A stretch of 64,000 nt of DNA. Origin: Verrucomicrobiia bacterium. Its GTDB lineage: Bacteria; Verrucomicrobiota; Verrucomicrobiia; Limisphaerales; JAEYXS01. The stretch spans positions 186,001 to 250,000 of the forward strand of contig DASWYF010000022.1 in the NCBI GenBank assembly GCA_036405135.1, in the 5' to 3' direction. The position numbers were made by a program, and so were the translations under genes. This document shows, one piece after another, positions 8,341 through 16,964 of the stretch. Under the pieces are notes generated by a model. That model made no database searches. It saw only the letters and a list, made by a program, of their open reading frames with translations, and was not told the DNA's origin. Position 1 is the first letter of the stretch, and each line of letters opens with the position of its first letter.

Positions 8341-10968
8341 ATGATACGATTTTTCACCCTGCGTGTGTTCTTTGCATGGATGCTTCTTTCCGGTTTGCTC
8401 GGTCATGCTCAGCCCAAGAACCAGTCTGCGGATCTGCTTATCGTGGGTGGCACAGAGTCCGGTTGGGCGGCGGCGATCCAAGCGGCGCGTATGGGAGTGT
8501 CCAACATCGTCATCGTGAATGACATCGAGTGGCTGGGTGGACAGTTCACGGCGGAAGCGGTGAGCGCAGTGGATGAGAATCGTGGCCTCGATAACAAAGT
8601 GCCTTTCCCTCGCTCGGGCTTGTTCAAAGAGTTCTGTGACCGCATCGAAGCGTTCAACCTCAAGAAATACGGAGCAAAACAGCCAGGCAATGCGTGGACG
8701 GCCTTCACCACCTTTCGTCCGGCAGAAGGCGAGAAGGTGTTTCGTGAGATGCTTCAGCCTTACATTGATCGCAAACAAGTGCGGCTGATCTCGTGGGCGT
8801 ATCCGGTGGCGGCGTTGCTTTCGGAAGACAAGAACACGTTGCAAGGGCTGACCTTTCGCGGGAGTAAGTCGGGGGATACGAACACCTTCACCATCCGGGC
8901 GAAGCTGACCATTGACGCCTCTGACTGGGGCGAGGCGGTGAAACTCTCCGGAGCGGAATACGAATATGGCCCTGACCTGAAGAACAAATACAACGAACCC
9001 AGCGCACCGGAAACCCATGAGGGTTATCCCATCACGGACATGAACCCGATCACGTATTGCGTGGTGATCGAGGCCACCGGCAAAGATGCGTTGATCCCCA
9101 AGCCCGCCCGCTACGATGACCGCGCTTATTGGCTCACTTCAAGCATGACGAAGGACGATTATCAAAAGCTCAAGTGGCCTTTCAAACCGCATCGTCCTTT
9201 CAACGCGCCATGGATTCCTGATGCCAAGAGCTTCTACGAAGGCGAGCAGACGGTTTACACACAACGTCGTCTGATCGACGGCCTCGGGCTGAAGAACGAC
9301 CAGCCCGATGTCATTCTCTTGAACTGGAGCATTCAGGATTATCCTTTCGATGTCCTGCCGCAGCATGTCGTGGATGCGTTGGAGAAAACGGAGAAGGGGG
9401 CTTCGAAGAAAAATGTGGTGGAGATGACGCGGGAACAGCGGCAGATCATTTTTGACGATGCCAAACGCCATTCGCTCGGCATGTTCCATCATTTGCAGAC
9501 GACGGTGCATGATCGCATGGCGGACAAGTCGCACACGTTCCGCAATTTCAAACTTACCGATGAGTTCGGGACGGCGGACAAGCTGCCTCCGAAACCCTAT
9601 GTGCGCGAATCACTTCGCCTGAAAGCGCTCTACATGATGCGTGAGCAGGATGGGCGTCACTTCAATGGGCCGGATGAATACGCGCCCATCATGTATTACG
9701 ATGGGGTGGCTCCGTGGCAGTTCGTCTATGATTTCCATCCTACTGGCCGCATGTTCCTGGCGGAAGAAGGGGCGGCTGGTCCATGGCAATGCTACCTGAA
9801 GAAAGGGCGCGGCTGGGATACAAAGAGCAAGCGTTCGGTCTTTCCCTTGCGCAGCCTGATCCCTGTGCGCATGAATGGACTGCTGGGTGCGCAGAAGAAT
9901 CTGGGCTTCAGCAGCATCGTGAGTTCGGCGGTGCGCTTGCAGGATCAGTGCATTCTCATCGGCCAGGCGAGTGGAGCGACGGCGGCGGTGGCTTTGCAGC
10001 GTAGCATCAAGCCGCGAGAGATCCCGTATGATTTTGTTTTCCTTGCCCAGGTGTGGGAGGGCTTGTGCGCTCGCCTGGATGGCGGTGAGCCGGTGATGCT
10101 CTGGCCTTTCCGCGATCTGGAGACGTCGCACCCGAACTTTGTCGCCATCAACCAGCTCGCCATCCGGCAGGGGCTGGATCTGTATCGCGATCAGATCGAT
10201 TTCAAAGCTGGTGACAAGACTTCGCCTGAATGGCGTCATGCGGTATTGAGCACGAATCTTTATCACCGTTTCTTCGACAAAAGGATGGAGGTGCCCAAAG
10301 GTGAGCTCTCACGTGCGGAGTATGCGCAGCAAGCATGGGAGATCATCAAGGTTTTGCCGTATCGCGGAACATTGCGTTTCAGTTTTAAGGATGCCGATGG
10401 GGATGCCATTCCCGATCTGGAAGATGCGAATCCTTTCGATGACAAGAACGCGGCGATGCCGCGACTGAAGGCACCGCCTTTTGTGGATGCCGCATTGGCT
10501 GAGCCTGCTGTCTGGCGCGGAGTGCGCACGCGCTCATTCAATTTCACCACGGCGGATTCCGTGCCCGTGGGCGGTTTCCTTACCGATGTGGGGCTTCCAC
10601 GCACGCCACAGCGGATGTTCGGCTGGATGGAGGATTTGAGCCAGAACACTCGACGGCGTTATATGCAGCGCGAATCGGAGCTGGATTCCTTTGTCTTCAC
10701 TCGTGAGAAGGCGATTTGGGAATGCGCATTGCCCAATGGGCGCTATCAGGTGACGATCTCGTTGGGTGATTCTTCCACGGAGCAGACTGGGCAGAGTGCG
10801 ACGATCGAAGGTGTGGTGGTGGCGGACAACATCACGACGGCCAAGGACAAATATTTTCAAAAAACGGTGGCGATCGAAGTGAAAGATGAATGGCTGACGT
10901 TGCAGATCGGTTCCGGAATCGAGGGGAAGAATACCTGCATCAACTGGTTGAAGATCGTGCCGGAATAG
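8341..10968 (+). CDS. Exported FAD-dependent oxidoreductase with C-terminal beta-sandwich
   Basis: 875 residues from ATG 8341, chosen because it starts a signal peptide (RFFTLRVFFAWMLLSGLLGHAQ); upstream in-frame codons are not protein-like. Residues about 30-60 hold the dinucleotide-binding fold (ADLLIVGGTESGWAAAIQAA), followed by GGQF, typical of the FAD_oxidored family of exported Planctomycete/Verrucomicrobia flavoproteins. The flavin domain runs to about residue 640 (IGQASGATAAVALQ near 540). A linker with a calcium-like DADGDAIPDLEDANPFDD segment (about 680-697) leads to a C-terminal beta-sandwich (about 720-870; GRYQVTISLGDSS) resembling golvesin/xanthan-lyase accessory domains. It may act on extracellular polysaccharide; the substrate is not determinable. 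Confidence 0.85.
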   Translation: MIRFFTLRVFFAWMLLSGLLGHAQPKNQSADLLIVGGTESGWAAAIQAARMGVSNIVIVNDIEWLGGQFTAEAVSAVDENRGLDNKVPFPRSGLFKEFCDRIEAFNLKKYGAKQPGNAWTAFTTFRPAEGEKVFREMLQPYIDRKQVRLISWAYPVAALLSEDKNTLQGLTFRGSKSGDTNTFTIRAKLTIDASDWGEAVKLSGAEYEYGPDLKNKYNEPSAPETHEGYPITDMNPITYCVVIEATGKDALIPKPARYDDRAYWLTSSMTKDDYQKLKWPFKPHRPFNAPWIPDAKSFYEGEQTVYTQRRLIDGLGLKNDQPDVILLNWSIQDYPFDVLPQHVVDALEKTEKGASKKNVVEMTREQRQIIFDDAKRHSLGMFHHLQTTVHDRMADKSHTFRNFKLTDEFGTADKLPPKPYVRESLRLKALYMMREQDGRHFNGPDEYAPIMYYDGVAPWQFVYDFHPTGRMFLAEEGAAGPWQCYLKKGRGWDTKSKRSVFPLRSLIPVRMNGLLGAQKNLGFSSIVSSAVRLQDQCILIGQASGATAAVALQRSIKPREIPYDFVFLAQVWEGLCARLDGGEPVMLWPFRDLETSHPNFVAINQLAIRQGLDLYRDQIDFKAGDKTSPEWRHAVLSTNLYHRFFDKRMEVPKGELSRAEYAQQAWEIIKVLPYRGTLRFSFKDADGDAIPDLEDANPFDDKNAAMPRLKAPPFVDAALAEPAVWRGVRTRSFNFTTADSVPVGGFLTDVGLPRTPQRMFGWMEDLSQNTRRRYMQRESELDSFVFTREKAIWECALPNGRYQVTISLGDSSTEQTGQSATIEGVVVADNITTAKDKYFQKTVAIEVKDEWLTLQIGSGIEGKNTCINWLKIVPE

Positions 10969-11133
10969 GAACGTTTGCCTGGGAATGGGTTTTCACGCAT
11001 CATGTTTGCAGGTGGTACCAGAAGTGCTGGGGTTACCCGCAGGCGAATAAACGGGAAGATGGCTGTGCACCGGTCAAGAGTTGTGCAAGGTTGGTGGCGG
11101 GAAAAAACGGTCGGGTTTTTTGAGGGAAACTGT

Positions 11134-11517
11134 ATGGCGAGAATACTGGTGGTGGATGATGATGATTTACTGGCGCGTTTGATCGAGCAAACCCTGGTGC
11201 AAGCCGGTCATGAAGTAGTCTGGGCCATGAACGGCACCGAAGCGGTGAGGCTGTACAGCCCGGCTAGGTTCGATCTTGTGGTGACGGATCTTATCATGCC
11301 TGAGAAGGAGGGGCTGGAACTCATCACCGAACTGAAAAAGGTGGATGCCGGTGTGCGTATCATCGCCATGTCTGGCGGAGGCAGGAACGGTCCTTCGGGT
11401 TATCTGCCCATCGCCAAGCATATGGGAGCAAAGGCGGTTTTGCGGAAACCCTTTAGCATCGTCGAATTGATTAAAACGGTGGAAAGTGTGCTGCTGGATT
11501 CTGGTTCTCCGAGGTGA
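11134..11517 (+). CDS. Single-domain response regulator (receiver protein)
   Basis: 127 residues from ATG 11134, which has GAGG eight bases upstream; the open frame before it is not receiver-like. A stand-alone CheY-type receiver: acidic pocket D8/D9, phospho-acceptor D52 (VVTDLIMPEKEG), switch Ser80 and conserved K105 in LRKPFS. There is no output domain, so it must act through protein contacts or as part of a phosphorelay. No histidine kinase is encoded in the window. A GGGRNGPSGY insertion after Ser80 lengthens the beta4-alpha4 loop compared with CheY. Cytoplasmic. Confidence 0.92.
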   Translation: MARILVVDDDDLLARLIEQTLVQAGHEVVWAMNGTEAVRLYSPARFDLVVTDLIMPEKEGLELITELKKVDAGVRIIAMSGGGRNGPSGYLPIAKHMGAKAVLRKPFSIVELIKTVESVLLDSGSPR

Positions 11518-11634
11518 CAGGCAAGGTGCCTACCCCACGGCAGGGGAGACTGGACAGGCGGTGGCGCCCCCGACCTGTTGGTACGGGGCAGGCTGCCCCA
11601 CTACGAGGAGGGGGCGAGGGCACGATGAGAACGA

Positions 11635-12549
11635 TTACGATACGGATGCTTCGTCGGGGATGTAGCCGAAGCATTGGATGATGAGGTGGTCGTTTACTTC
11701 TTTCGCGAACGCAGCGGCGGCGGGGTTTAGGCTTCGATTCTTCGCGTTGATCCAGCCGAGCAGGCGGTTGATCTTGGGGTGGGTGATGTCGAGGCCTTTG
11801 AGCGTGGAGGGGAGTTTGGCGGTGAAGGCGAGGTTAGGCAGTAACGCGACGCCGAGGCGGGCGTTCACAAGGGCGCGGATAGTGTCTAGCTCCCCCGATT
11901 CGCAGGCGATCTTGGGCTCGAAGCCGGAGCGGCGACAGGCGTCGATGGCGACATCGCGGGCGCGGCCTTTGTAGAAGATGAAGGAGTGATCGCGGTAATC
12001 CACGAGGCGGGCGGAGTCTTTGCCTTTCGCCTGATCTTTGCGCACGAGGAGATTGAAAGGTTCGCGGATGAGGCCGTGGACTTCGAATTTGCGTTGGTCA
12101 GTGGGGAGTTGCAGGAAGCCGAGATCGGCGAGGCCGGAGTTCACAGCTTCGGCGACACCGGAGGAGCTGTTTTCCAGGAGGTTGAGTTCGATGTGCGGGT
12201 GTTTGGCGCGGTATTTCTCGATGACGGGCGGGAGCCAGCAGCCGATGAGGGAGGGGATGGCGGAGATGGTGAGGCGGCCGCGTTTGAGTTCGTTCACGTC
12301 GCTGATGGCTTTGCGGGTCTGGCGGGCCATGTCGAGCATGAGGCAGGCGCGGTGATAAAGAAGATCGCCTGCGGCGGTAAGGCGGGTGCGGCGACGATCG
12401 CGGATGAGGAGCTTGGTTTCCAAGTCTTCCTCCAGTTTCTTGATCTGCTCACTCAAGGCGGCTTGGGCGAGATGCAAGGAGCGAGCGGCCTTGGTGAAGT
12501 TGCCTTGGCGGGCGACGGCGATGAAATATTCGAGCTGATAAAGTTCCAT
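11635..12549 (-). CDS. LysR-family transcriptional regulator
   Basis: 304 residues, the normal length. The N-terminal winged helix-turn-helix is clear (LEYFIAVARQGNFTKAARSLHLAQAALSEQIKKLE, split here around the recognition helix AQAALSEQIKKLE), followed by TRLTAAG. The substrate-binding domain covers about residues 90-295 (LTISAIPSLIGCWLPPVIEKY opens it). It is transcribed divergently from the DapA-family gene at 12868, the usual LysR arrangement, and nested inverted repeats lie directly upstream of its start. It is therefore a likely regulator of that gene and of itself. The effector is unknown. Confidence 0.93.
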   Translation of the reverse strand: MELYQLEYFIAVARQGNFTKAARSLHLAQAALSEQIKKLEEDLETKLLIRDRRRTRLTAAGDLLYHRACLMLDMARQTRKAISDVNELKRGRLTISAIPSLIGCWLPPVIEKYRAKHPHIELNLLENSSSGVAEAVNSGLADLGFLQLPTDQRKFEVHGLIREPFNLLVRKDQAKGKDSARLVDYRDHSFIFYKGRARDVAIDACRRSGFEPKIACESGELDTIRALVNARLGVALLPNLAFTAKLPSTLKGLDITHPKINRLLGWINAKNRSLNPAAAAFAKEVNDHLIIQCFGYIPDEASVS

Positions 12550-12595
12550 CGGAAAAAACGATAACTGTTATCGGAAAGTACTGTTTTTCCGATTG
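12547..12595. promoter_or_regulatory. Nested inverted repeats at the LysR gene start (probable operator)
   Basis: Three overlapping inverted repeats occupy the first 45 bases upstream of the LysR ATG. CGATAAC-T-GTTATCG (12559-12573) is perfect. ATCGGAAA (12570-12577) pairs with TTTCCGAT (12586-12593) across 8 bases. The outer arms TCGGAAAAA (12549-12557) and TTTTTCCGA (12584-12592) also match. LysR proteins bind interrupted dyads of this kind, so autoregulation and control of the divergent gene are likely. This is inferred from position and symmetry only. Confidence 0.55.
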
Positions 12596-12867
12596 TTCTC
12601 TGGATGGTAGATTTTGGGCAAGTAAGAAGTCAGAGCGAAGAGGGTAACCGCGAAATACGCTAAATACGCGAAAAGGGAACGGGAAAAGAAGAGAGCGTAA
12701 CGGGATGGGAAACATCGAACATCCAACATCGAACTCTGAACATTGAGTGAGGGTGGTTAGCGCCGACTAATGTCGGCGGCTACGGTTCGGGTAAGGGATT
12801 GGCGGATGTCGTTGGTTGCAGTTGGGGAGATGATTTGGGAGAATGGACGGACAGCACTTTAAATTTT
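12596..12867. repeat. Intergenic region with composite dispersed repeat (12707-12785)
   Basis: No gene is seen here. Positions 12707-12747 carry a copy of the GGGAAACATCGAAC repeat, followed by the small hairpin GCCGAC-TAAT-GTCGGC (12762-12777). The same two-part arrangement recurs at 45627-45685, and the first part recurs in longer form at 40225 and 40879. The stretch must also contain the promoter of the DapA-family gene, but no convincing -35/-10 pair stands out. Confidence 0.7.
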
Positions 12868-13833
12868 ATGAGCCAGAATATTGATATCAATGCGATTGAC
12901 CCGTTGAAGATGATCAAGCCGCGTCGGAAGATCGAAGGGATCTCGGCGATCCTTTTGCCATTTCAGGCGAATGGGGAGGTGGATTGGGAGGGGTTCAAGG
13001 CGCATGTGCGGCGCACGGCGGCGGCGGGTCTCGCGCCGGCGGTGAACATGGATACGGGGTTCGGCAATCTCATCGATGACGGCATCCGCAGCAAGGCGCT
13101 GGACCTGACGCGGGCGGAATTGGGTAACGGGAATTTTGTGGCGGGGGCGTTCGTGCTGGATCAGCAGGGTGCGGCTTTCAATGGCGATGCGTATGCGAAG
13201 CAGATGGAGATGATCCAGCAGCGCGGGGGGACGCCGGTGATTTTTCAATCGTACGGACTCACGGGGCAATCGGATGAGGGCATCGTGGCGTCGTATCAGA
13301 AGCTGGCGAAATATAGCTCGCGGTTCATCGGGTTCGAGCTGGGCGATATGTTCGCGCCGTTCGGGAAGATTTACTCGCTCGAGGTTTATGAGGGATTGAT
13401 GCGGATCAAGGAGTGCATCGGGGCGAAGCATTCTTCGCTGCGGCGCGATCTGGAATGGCAACGGCTCATTCTGCGCGATGAGACGCGACCGGATTTCCGT
13501 GTGTATACGGGGAATGACCTCGCCATCGATATGGTGATGTATGGCAGCGATTATCTGCTGGGCCTGAGCACGTTCGCGCCGGATGTGTTCGCGAAGCGTG
13601 ATGCGGCTTGGGAGAAGGGTGATGCGTCGTTCTACGAATTGAACGATCTGATGCAGTATCTGGGCTTCCTGGCGTTTCGTCCGCCGGTGCCGGCTTACAA
13701 GCATTCTGCGGCGATGTTTTTGAAACTGCGCGGGTGGCTGGGGTGTGATGACACGCATCCGAAATCGGCGAAGCGGCCGGATTCGGATCGGGAGATTTTG
13801 GCGAATATCGTGAAGCGGTTGCCGTTGGTGTGA
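12868..13833 (+). CDS. Dihydrodipicolinate synthase (DapA)/N-acetylneuraminate lyase family protein
   Basis: 321 residues from ATG 12868 ([14 protein letters not shown]). An upstream ATG at 12799 is in frame but would add non-conserved residues from the repeat region. The TIM-barrel family signature is present: [20 protein letters not shown] at the start, NMDTGFG near 60-66, the candidate Schiff-base lysine K187 in GAKHSS, and [21 protein letters not shown] as the family's late GxD block. The usual YN/YxxP segment is replaced by FQSYGLTG. Class I aldolases of this family cleave or condense pyruvate-like acids. It is likely a catabolic aldolase rather than DapA itself, and is probably controlled by the divergent LysR gene. 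Confidence 0.82.
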   Translation: MSQNIDINAIDPLKMIKPRRKIEGISAILLPFQANGEVDWEGFKAHVRRTAAAGLAPAVNMDTGFGNLIDDGIRSKALDLTRAELGNGNFVAGAFVLDQQGAAFNGDAYAKQMEMIQQRGGTPVIFQSYGLTGQSDEGIVASYQKLAKYSSRFIGFELGDMFAPFGKIYSLEVYEGLMRIKECIGAKHSSLRRDLEWQRLILRDETRPDFRVYTGNDLAIDMVMYGSDYLLGLSTFAPDVFAKRDAAWEKGDASFYELNDLMQYLGFLAFRPPVPAYKHSAAMFLKLRGWLGCDDTHPKSAKRPDSDREILANIVKRLPLV

Positions 13834-13837
13834 GGAG

Positions 13838-15073
13838 ATGAAAATGAAATCTAAAAGCGCAGCGAAGAAAGTGGTGGCTTATCCGACATTGGTCGGGGGC
13901 ATCGGTGCGCTTTTGGAGCAGTCGCGGCGGGCGGTGGCACGTTCGGTGAACTGCCTGATGACGGCGACTTATTGGGAGGTGGGGCGGAGAATTGTGGAGT
14001 TTGAGCAAGGGGGAAAGAAACGGGCGGAGTATGGAGATGAGCTGTTGGAGCGATTGGCGAAGGATTTGACGGAACGGCATGGGAGGGGTTTTTCGTATAC
14101 AAACCTCAATAAATATCGGCAATTCTTTCTGAGTTATAGCAAGATTCTCCCGACGATGTCGGAAGATTTTCAAATTCTACCGACACTGTCGGGAGAATCT
14201 TCGTCTGTTGGGATTTTGCAGACACAGTCTGCAAAATCTCTCGTTCCAATTTCCGCGACAGCGTCGCGGAAATCTTTTTCTGAACTGGATTGGGTATATT
14301 TCCTCGATGCTCTAGCGAAACGTTTTCCGCTTCCTTGGTCGCACTATGTGCGACTGCTAGCGGTGAAAGACGAATCAGCTCGCAGTTTCTATGAGGAAGA
14401 AGCGTTGCGAGGCGGTTGGAGCGTGCGTCAATTGAATCGACAGATCGGGACGCTCTTTTACGAACGCACTTTGCTCTCCAAGAACAAAGTGGCGATGCTG
14501 AAGAAGGGTTCTCAAGCGAAGGCTGACGAAAAGCCTTCGGTGAATGAGGTGCTGCGTGATCCGCTGGTGTTGGAATTTTTGGATCTGAAGGATGAGTATT
14601 CGGAAACGGACGTGGAGGAGGCGCTCATCCGGCATCTGGAAACGTTTTTGCTCGAACTGGGCGGGGATTTTACTTTCGTGGGGCGTCAGCGGAGGTTGCG
14701 CATCGGGCAGGCGTGGTATCGCGTCGATCTGATCTTTTATCATCGCCGCTTACGCTGTCTAGTCATCTTGGAGCTTAAGCTGGGTGAGTTCACGCATGCA
14801 GATGCCGGACAGATGCATCTGTATCTGAATTACGCGCGAGAGCATTGGACACATAAGGATGAGAATCCGCCAGTGGGAATCATTCTGTGTTCTTCGACGG
14901 ATAAAACGTTGGTGCATTACACGCTGGATTCGTTGCCGAACAAGGTGCTGGCGCATAAATATCAATTGGCTTTGCCGAATGTGAAGCGGTTGGAAGAGGA
15001 GTTGCGCAAGACCCGCCAGACTCTGGAAGGGTATGCGGGTAAGGTGACGAGAACGAAACGTAAGAAAGTTTAG
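13838..15073 (+). CDS. YhcG/DUF1016-type PD-(D/E)XK nuclease family protein
   Basis: 411 residues, four bases after the aldolase-like gene. The N-terminal DUF1016 domain (about 20-100; TYWEVGRRIVEFEQGG, YGDELLERLAKDL, FSYTNLNKYRQFF) is followed by an unusual insertion at residues 101-148, then the second helical part (WSHYVRLLAVKDESARSFYEEEAL) and a C-terminal PD-(D/E)XK nuclease-like fold with D297, E312 and K314 (RVDLIFYHRRLRCLVILELKLG, split). YhcG proteins are found with mobile DNA and restriction loci and are thought to act on branched or foreign DNA; this is family knowledge, not shown here. The insertion is built of four palindromic DNA units read in frame. Confidence 0.88.
   Translation: MKMKSKSAAKKVVAYPTLVGGIGALLEQSRRAVARSVNCLMTATYWEVGRRIVEFEQGGKKRAEYGDELLERLAKDLTERHGRGFSYTNLNKYRQFFLSYSKILPTMSEDFQILPTLSGESSSVGILQTQSAKSLVPISATASRKSFSELDWVYFLDALAKRFPLPWSHYVRLLAVKDESARSFYEEEALRGGWSVRQLNRQIGTLFYERTLLSKNKVAMLKKGSQAKADEKPSVNEVLRDPLVLEFLDLKDEYSETDVEEALIRHLETFLLELGGDFTFVGRQRRLRIGQAWYRVDLIFYHRRLRCLVILELKLGEFTHADAGQMHLYLNYAREHWTHKDENPPVGIILCSSTDKTLVHYTLDSLPNKVLAHKYQLALPNVKRLEEELRKTRQTLEGYAGKVTRTKRKKV
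14141..14273 (+). repeat. Four in-frame palindromic units inside the YhcG-type gene
   Basis: Four consecutive inverted repeats of the form ...GAC-NNN-GTC... lie inside the coding sequence. Unit A (14141-14170) and unit B (14172-14201) are imperfect, but the left arm of A (AAGATTCTCCCGAC) and the right arm of B are perfect reverse complements. Unit C (14212-14238) has perfect 12-base arms (GATTTTGCAGAC). Unit D (14249-14273) has perfect 11-base arms (ATTTCCGCGAC). All are read in the same frame and give the related peptides ILPTMSED, ILPTLSGE, ILQTQSAK and ISATASRK. Confidence 0.85.
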
Positions 15074-15084
15074 AAATTTAATTT

Positions 15085-16569
15085 ATGGCTGAACCATTCA
15101 AAATCACGCGCGTTGCCTCGCTCAAGACGGTTGAGGAGTTCCGCAAGTTCAACGAGACGTTGGGCATCAATATCCCTTGCGAGGATAAGATCGCGGCGGG
15201 GGATTCACCGCTCGCGCAGCCGATCACGCATGTGACGGTGAACGGGAAGAAGATTGGCAATCGTTATGCGATCCATCCTATGGAAGGGTGGGATGGGACG
15301 ACAACGGGCGGGGTGACGGAGGAGATGCGGCGGCGCTGGCAGCGCTTCGGTGAGAGCGGCTCCAAGCTGATCTGCGGCGCGGAGGCGATGGCGGTGCGCG
15401 CGGATGGGCGCGCGAATCCGAACCAGATCATCATCGTGGAGGAGAACAAGGCGGGTCTCGCGGAGCTGATGGGCATTCTGAAGAAGGCGCATCTGGAGAA
15501 GTATGGCACGACGGATGACCTGGTGATCGGGTTTCAGCTCACGCACTCGGGGCGGTTCTGCCGTCCGGTGGACAAGAAGCGCTGGGAATCACGCATCGCG
15601 TTCCGGCATCCGATTCTCGACAAGAAGTTCAATGTGACGAGCGATGACCAAGTGTTCACGGATGCGGACATCGAAGAACTGATCCAGTGCTACATCCGCG
15701 CAGCGAAGATCGCGTGGGATGTGGGAGCGGACTTCGTGGACATCAAGCATTGCCACGGTTATCTGCTGCACGAATTTCTCGGGGCGCATACGCGTCCGGG
15801 CAAGTACGGCGGGAGCTTTGAGAACCGCACGCGGGTGTTGCGCGAAATTATTGAGGGCATTCGCGCGAGCGGGAACAAGATCGAGTTCGCGGTGCGCTTG
15901 AGCACGTTTGACAAGGTGCCCTATCGGCCTGATCCGACGCTCTCGCAACCGGGCAAGCTGGGGCCGGGCATTCCGGAAGAGCACGCGCATTGTCTGCCGT
16001 ATGTGTATGGCTTCGGCGTGAATCAGCAGGACCCGACGCAGATCGACATCGCGGAGACGTTCAAGTTCCTCGAACTGTGCGCGGAGCTGGGCGTGAAAAT
16101 CATCAATACCACCGCGGGTTCGCCGTATTACACGCCGAACTTGCAACGGCCAGCGGCGTTTCCGCCGAGCGATGGTTATCAGCCGGCGTATGATCCGTTG
16201 ATCGACGTGGAGCGGCAGATCCAGGTGGTGAAGCAATTGCGTGCGAAAGCGCCGAAGGACATGATCATCATCGGCTCCGGCTACAGCTACTTGCAAGAGT
16301 ATCTGCCGCATGTGGCGCAGTATGTGGTACGGAACGGTTGGGCGGATATGGTGGGCATCGGTCGCGTGGTGCTGAGCTATCCGACGATGATCGCGGACGC
16401 AGTGCAGAAGGGCGAGATGACGACGAAGCTGATCTGCCGCACGTTCAGCGATTGCACAACGGCGCCGCGCAATGGGTTGATCAGCGGGTGCTATCCGCTG
16501 GATAAATATTACACGCAGAAACCGGAGTTCGCGAAGCTGAAGGAGATCAAGAAAAACGTCGGGGCGTGA
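15085..16569 (+). CDS. NADH:flavin oxidoreductase, old yellow enzyme family
   Basis: 494 residues, longer than the typical 350-400 of OYE enzymes. An FMN-dependent TIM barrel: NRYAIHPMEGWDG (FMN-binding loop), GFQLTHSGRFCRP (beta4, with the substrate-region residues), DFVDIKHCHGYLLHEFLGAHTRPGKYGGS (the family's HxCHGYLxxxFLSPxxNxRxDxYGGS region, here split and varied), and a late GRVVLSYPTMIADA block. The C-terminal extension carries cysteines (TKLICRTFSDCTTAPRNG) that resemble the Fe-S cluster region of 2,4-dienoyl-CoA reductase-like members, but incompletely. Reduces an activated C=C bond or acts as a dehydrogenase; the substrate is unknown. Starts 11 bases after the YhcG-type gene. Confidence 0.88.
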   Translation: MAEPFKITRVASLKTVEEFRKFNETLGINIPCEDKIAAGDSPLAQPITHVTVNGKKIGNRYAIHPMEGWDGTTTGGVTEEMRRRWQRFGESGSKLICGAEAMAVRADGRANPNQIIIVEENKAGLAELMGILKKAHLEKYGTTDDLVIGFQLTHSGRFCRPVDKKRWESRIAFRHPILDKKFNVTSDDQVFTDADIEELIQCYIRAAKIAWDVGADFVDIKHCHGYLLHEFLGAHTRPGKYGGSFENRTRVLREIIEGIRASGNKIEFAVRLSTFDKVPYRPDPTLSQPGKLGPGIPEEHAHCLPYVYGFGVNQQDPTQIDIAETFKFLELCAELGVKIINTTAGSPYYTPNLQRPAAFPPSDGYQPAYDPLIDVERQIQVVKQLRAKAPKDMIIIGSGYSYLQEYLPHVAQYVVRNGWADMVGIGRVVLSYPTMIADAVQKGEMTTKLICRTFSDCTTAPRNGLISGCYPLDKYYTQKPEFAKLKEIKKNVGA

Positions 16570-16575
16570 ACGAAA

Positions 16576-16950
16576 TCACTGCGCTTGGTGGGGCGCAGGT
16601 GTTCTTTGAAAGGCGAGCATGAGCCAGCCCGCCAGGAAGGCGAGTCCGCCGAAAGGCGTGATCATGCCGAGCTTGGTGATGTTGGTGACGCTTAATATGT
16701 AGAGGCTGCCGGAGAAGATGAGGTTGCCGATGAAAAACGCCCACCATTGTTTCGGGAAGAATGGTGAGCGCAGGCAGACGAAGAGCATGACGACCGTGTG
16801 CACCAAGTGGTAGAGCACGGCGGTTTCCCAATTGGGCAGACGGCCGTTTTGCTCCAACAGGTTTTTCAGGCCATGCGCGCCGAACGCGCCGAGGCACACA
16901 GCGATGAAACCGCTGATGCCGGTGATGCGCAGGGCGAGCGTGGAAGTCAT
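16576..16950 (-). CDS. DUF423 family small membrane protein
   Basis: 124 residues with four hydrophobic segments, including the signature GAFGAHGLK at about residues 21-29 and the TAVLYHLVHTVVMLFVCL helix. This matches DUF423 (YgdD/YwdK-like) inner-membrane proteins in length and motif. Function unknown. Convergent with the OYE gene (6 bases between stops), and directly downstream of the aldo/keto reductase on the same strand (14 bases), so probably co-transcribed with it. Confidence 0.9.
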   Translation of the reverse strand: MTSTLALRITGISGFIAVCLGAFGAHGLKNLLEQNGRLPNWETAVLYHLVHTVVMLFVCLRSPFFPKQWWAFFIGNLIFSGSLYILSVTNITKLGMITPFGGLAFLAGWLMLAFQRTPAPHQAQ

Positions 16951-16964
16951 GCGGCGGTTACGGC

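Noticed and set aside
11518-11634. A terminator between the response regulator and the LysR gene
   Set aside because: The G/C-rich stretch has a small inverted repeat (GGGGCAG...CTGCCCC) but no T tract on either strand.
13466-14173. Long antisense frames inside the aldolase-like and YhcG-type genes and elsewhere
   Set aside because: Antisense shadows of GC-rich coding sequence; composition (His/Arg/Pro-rich) is not protein-like.
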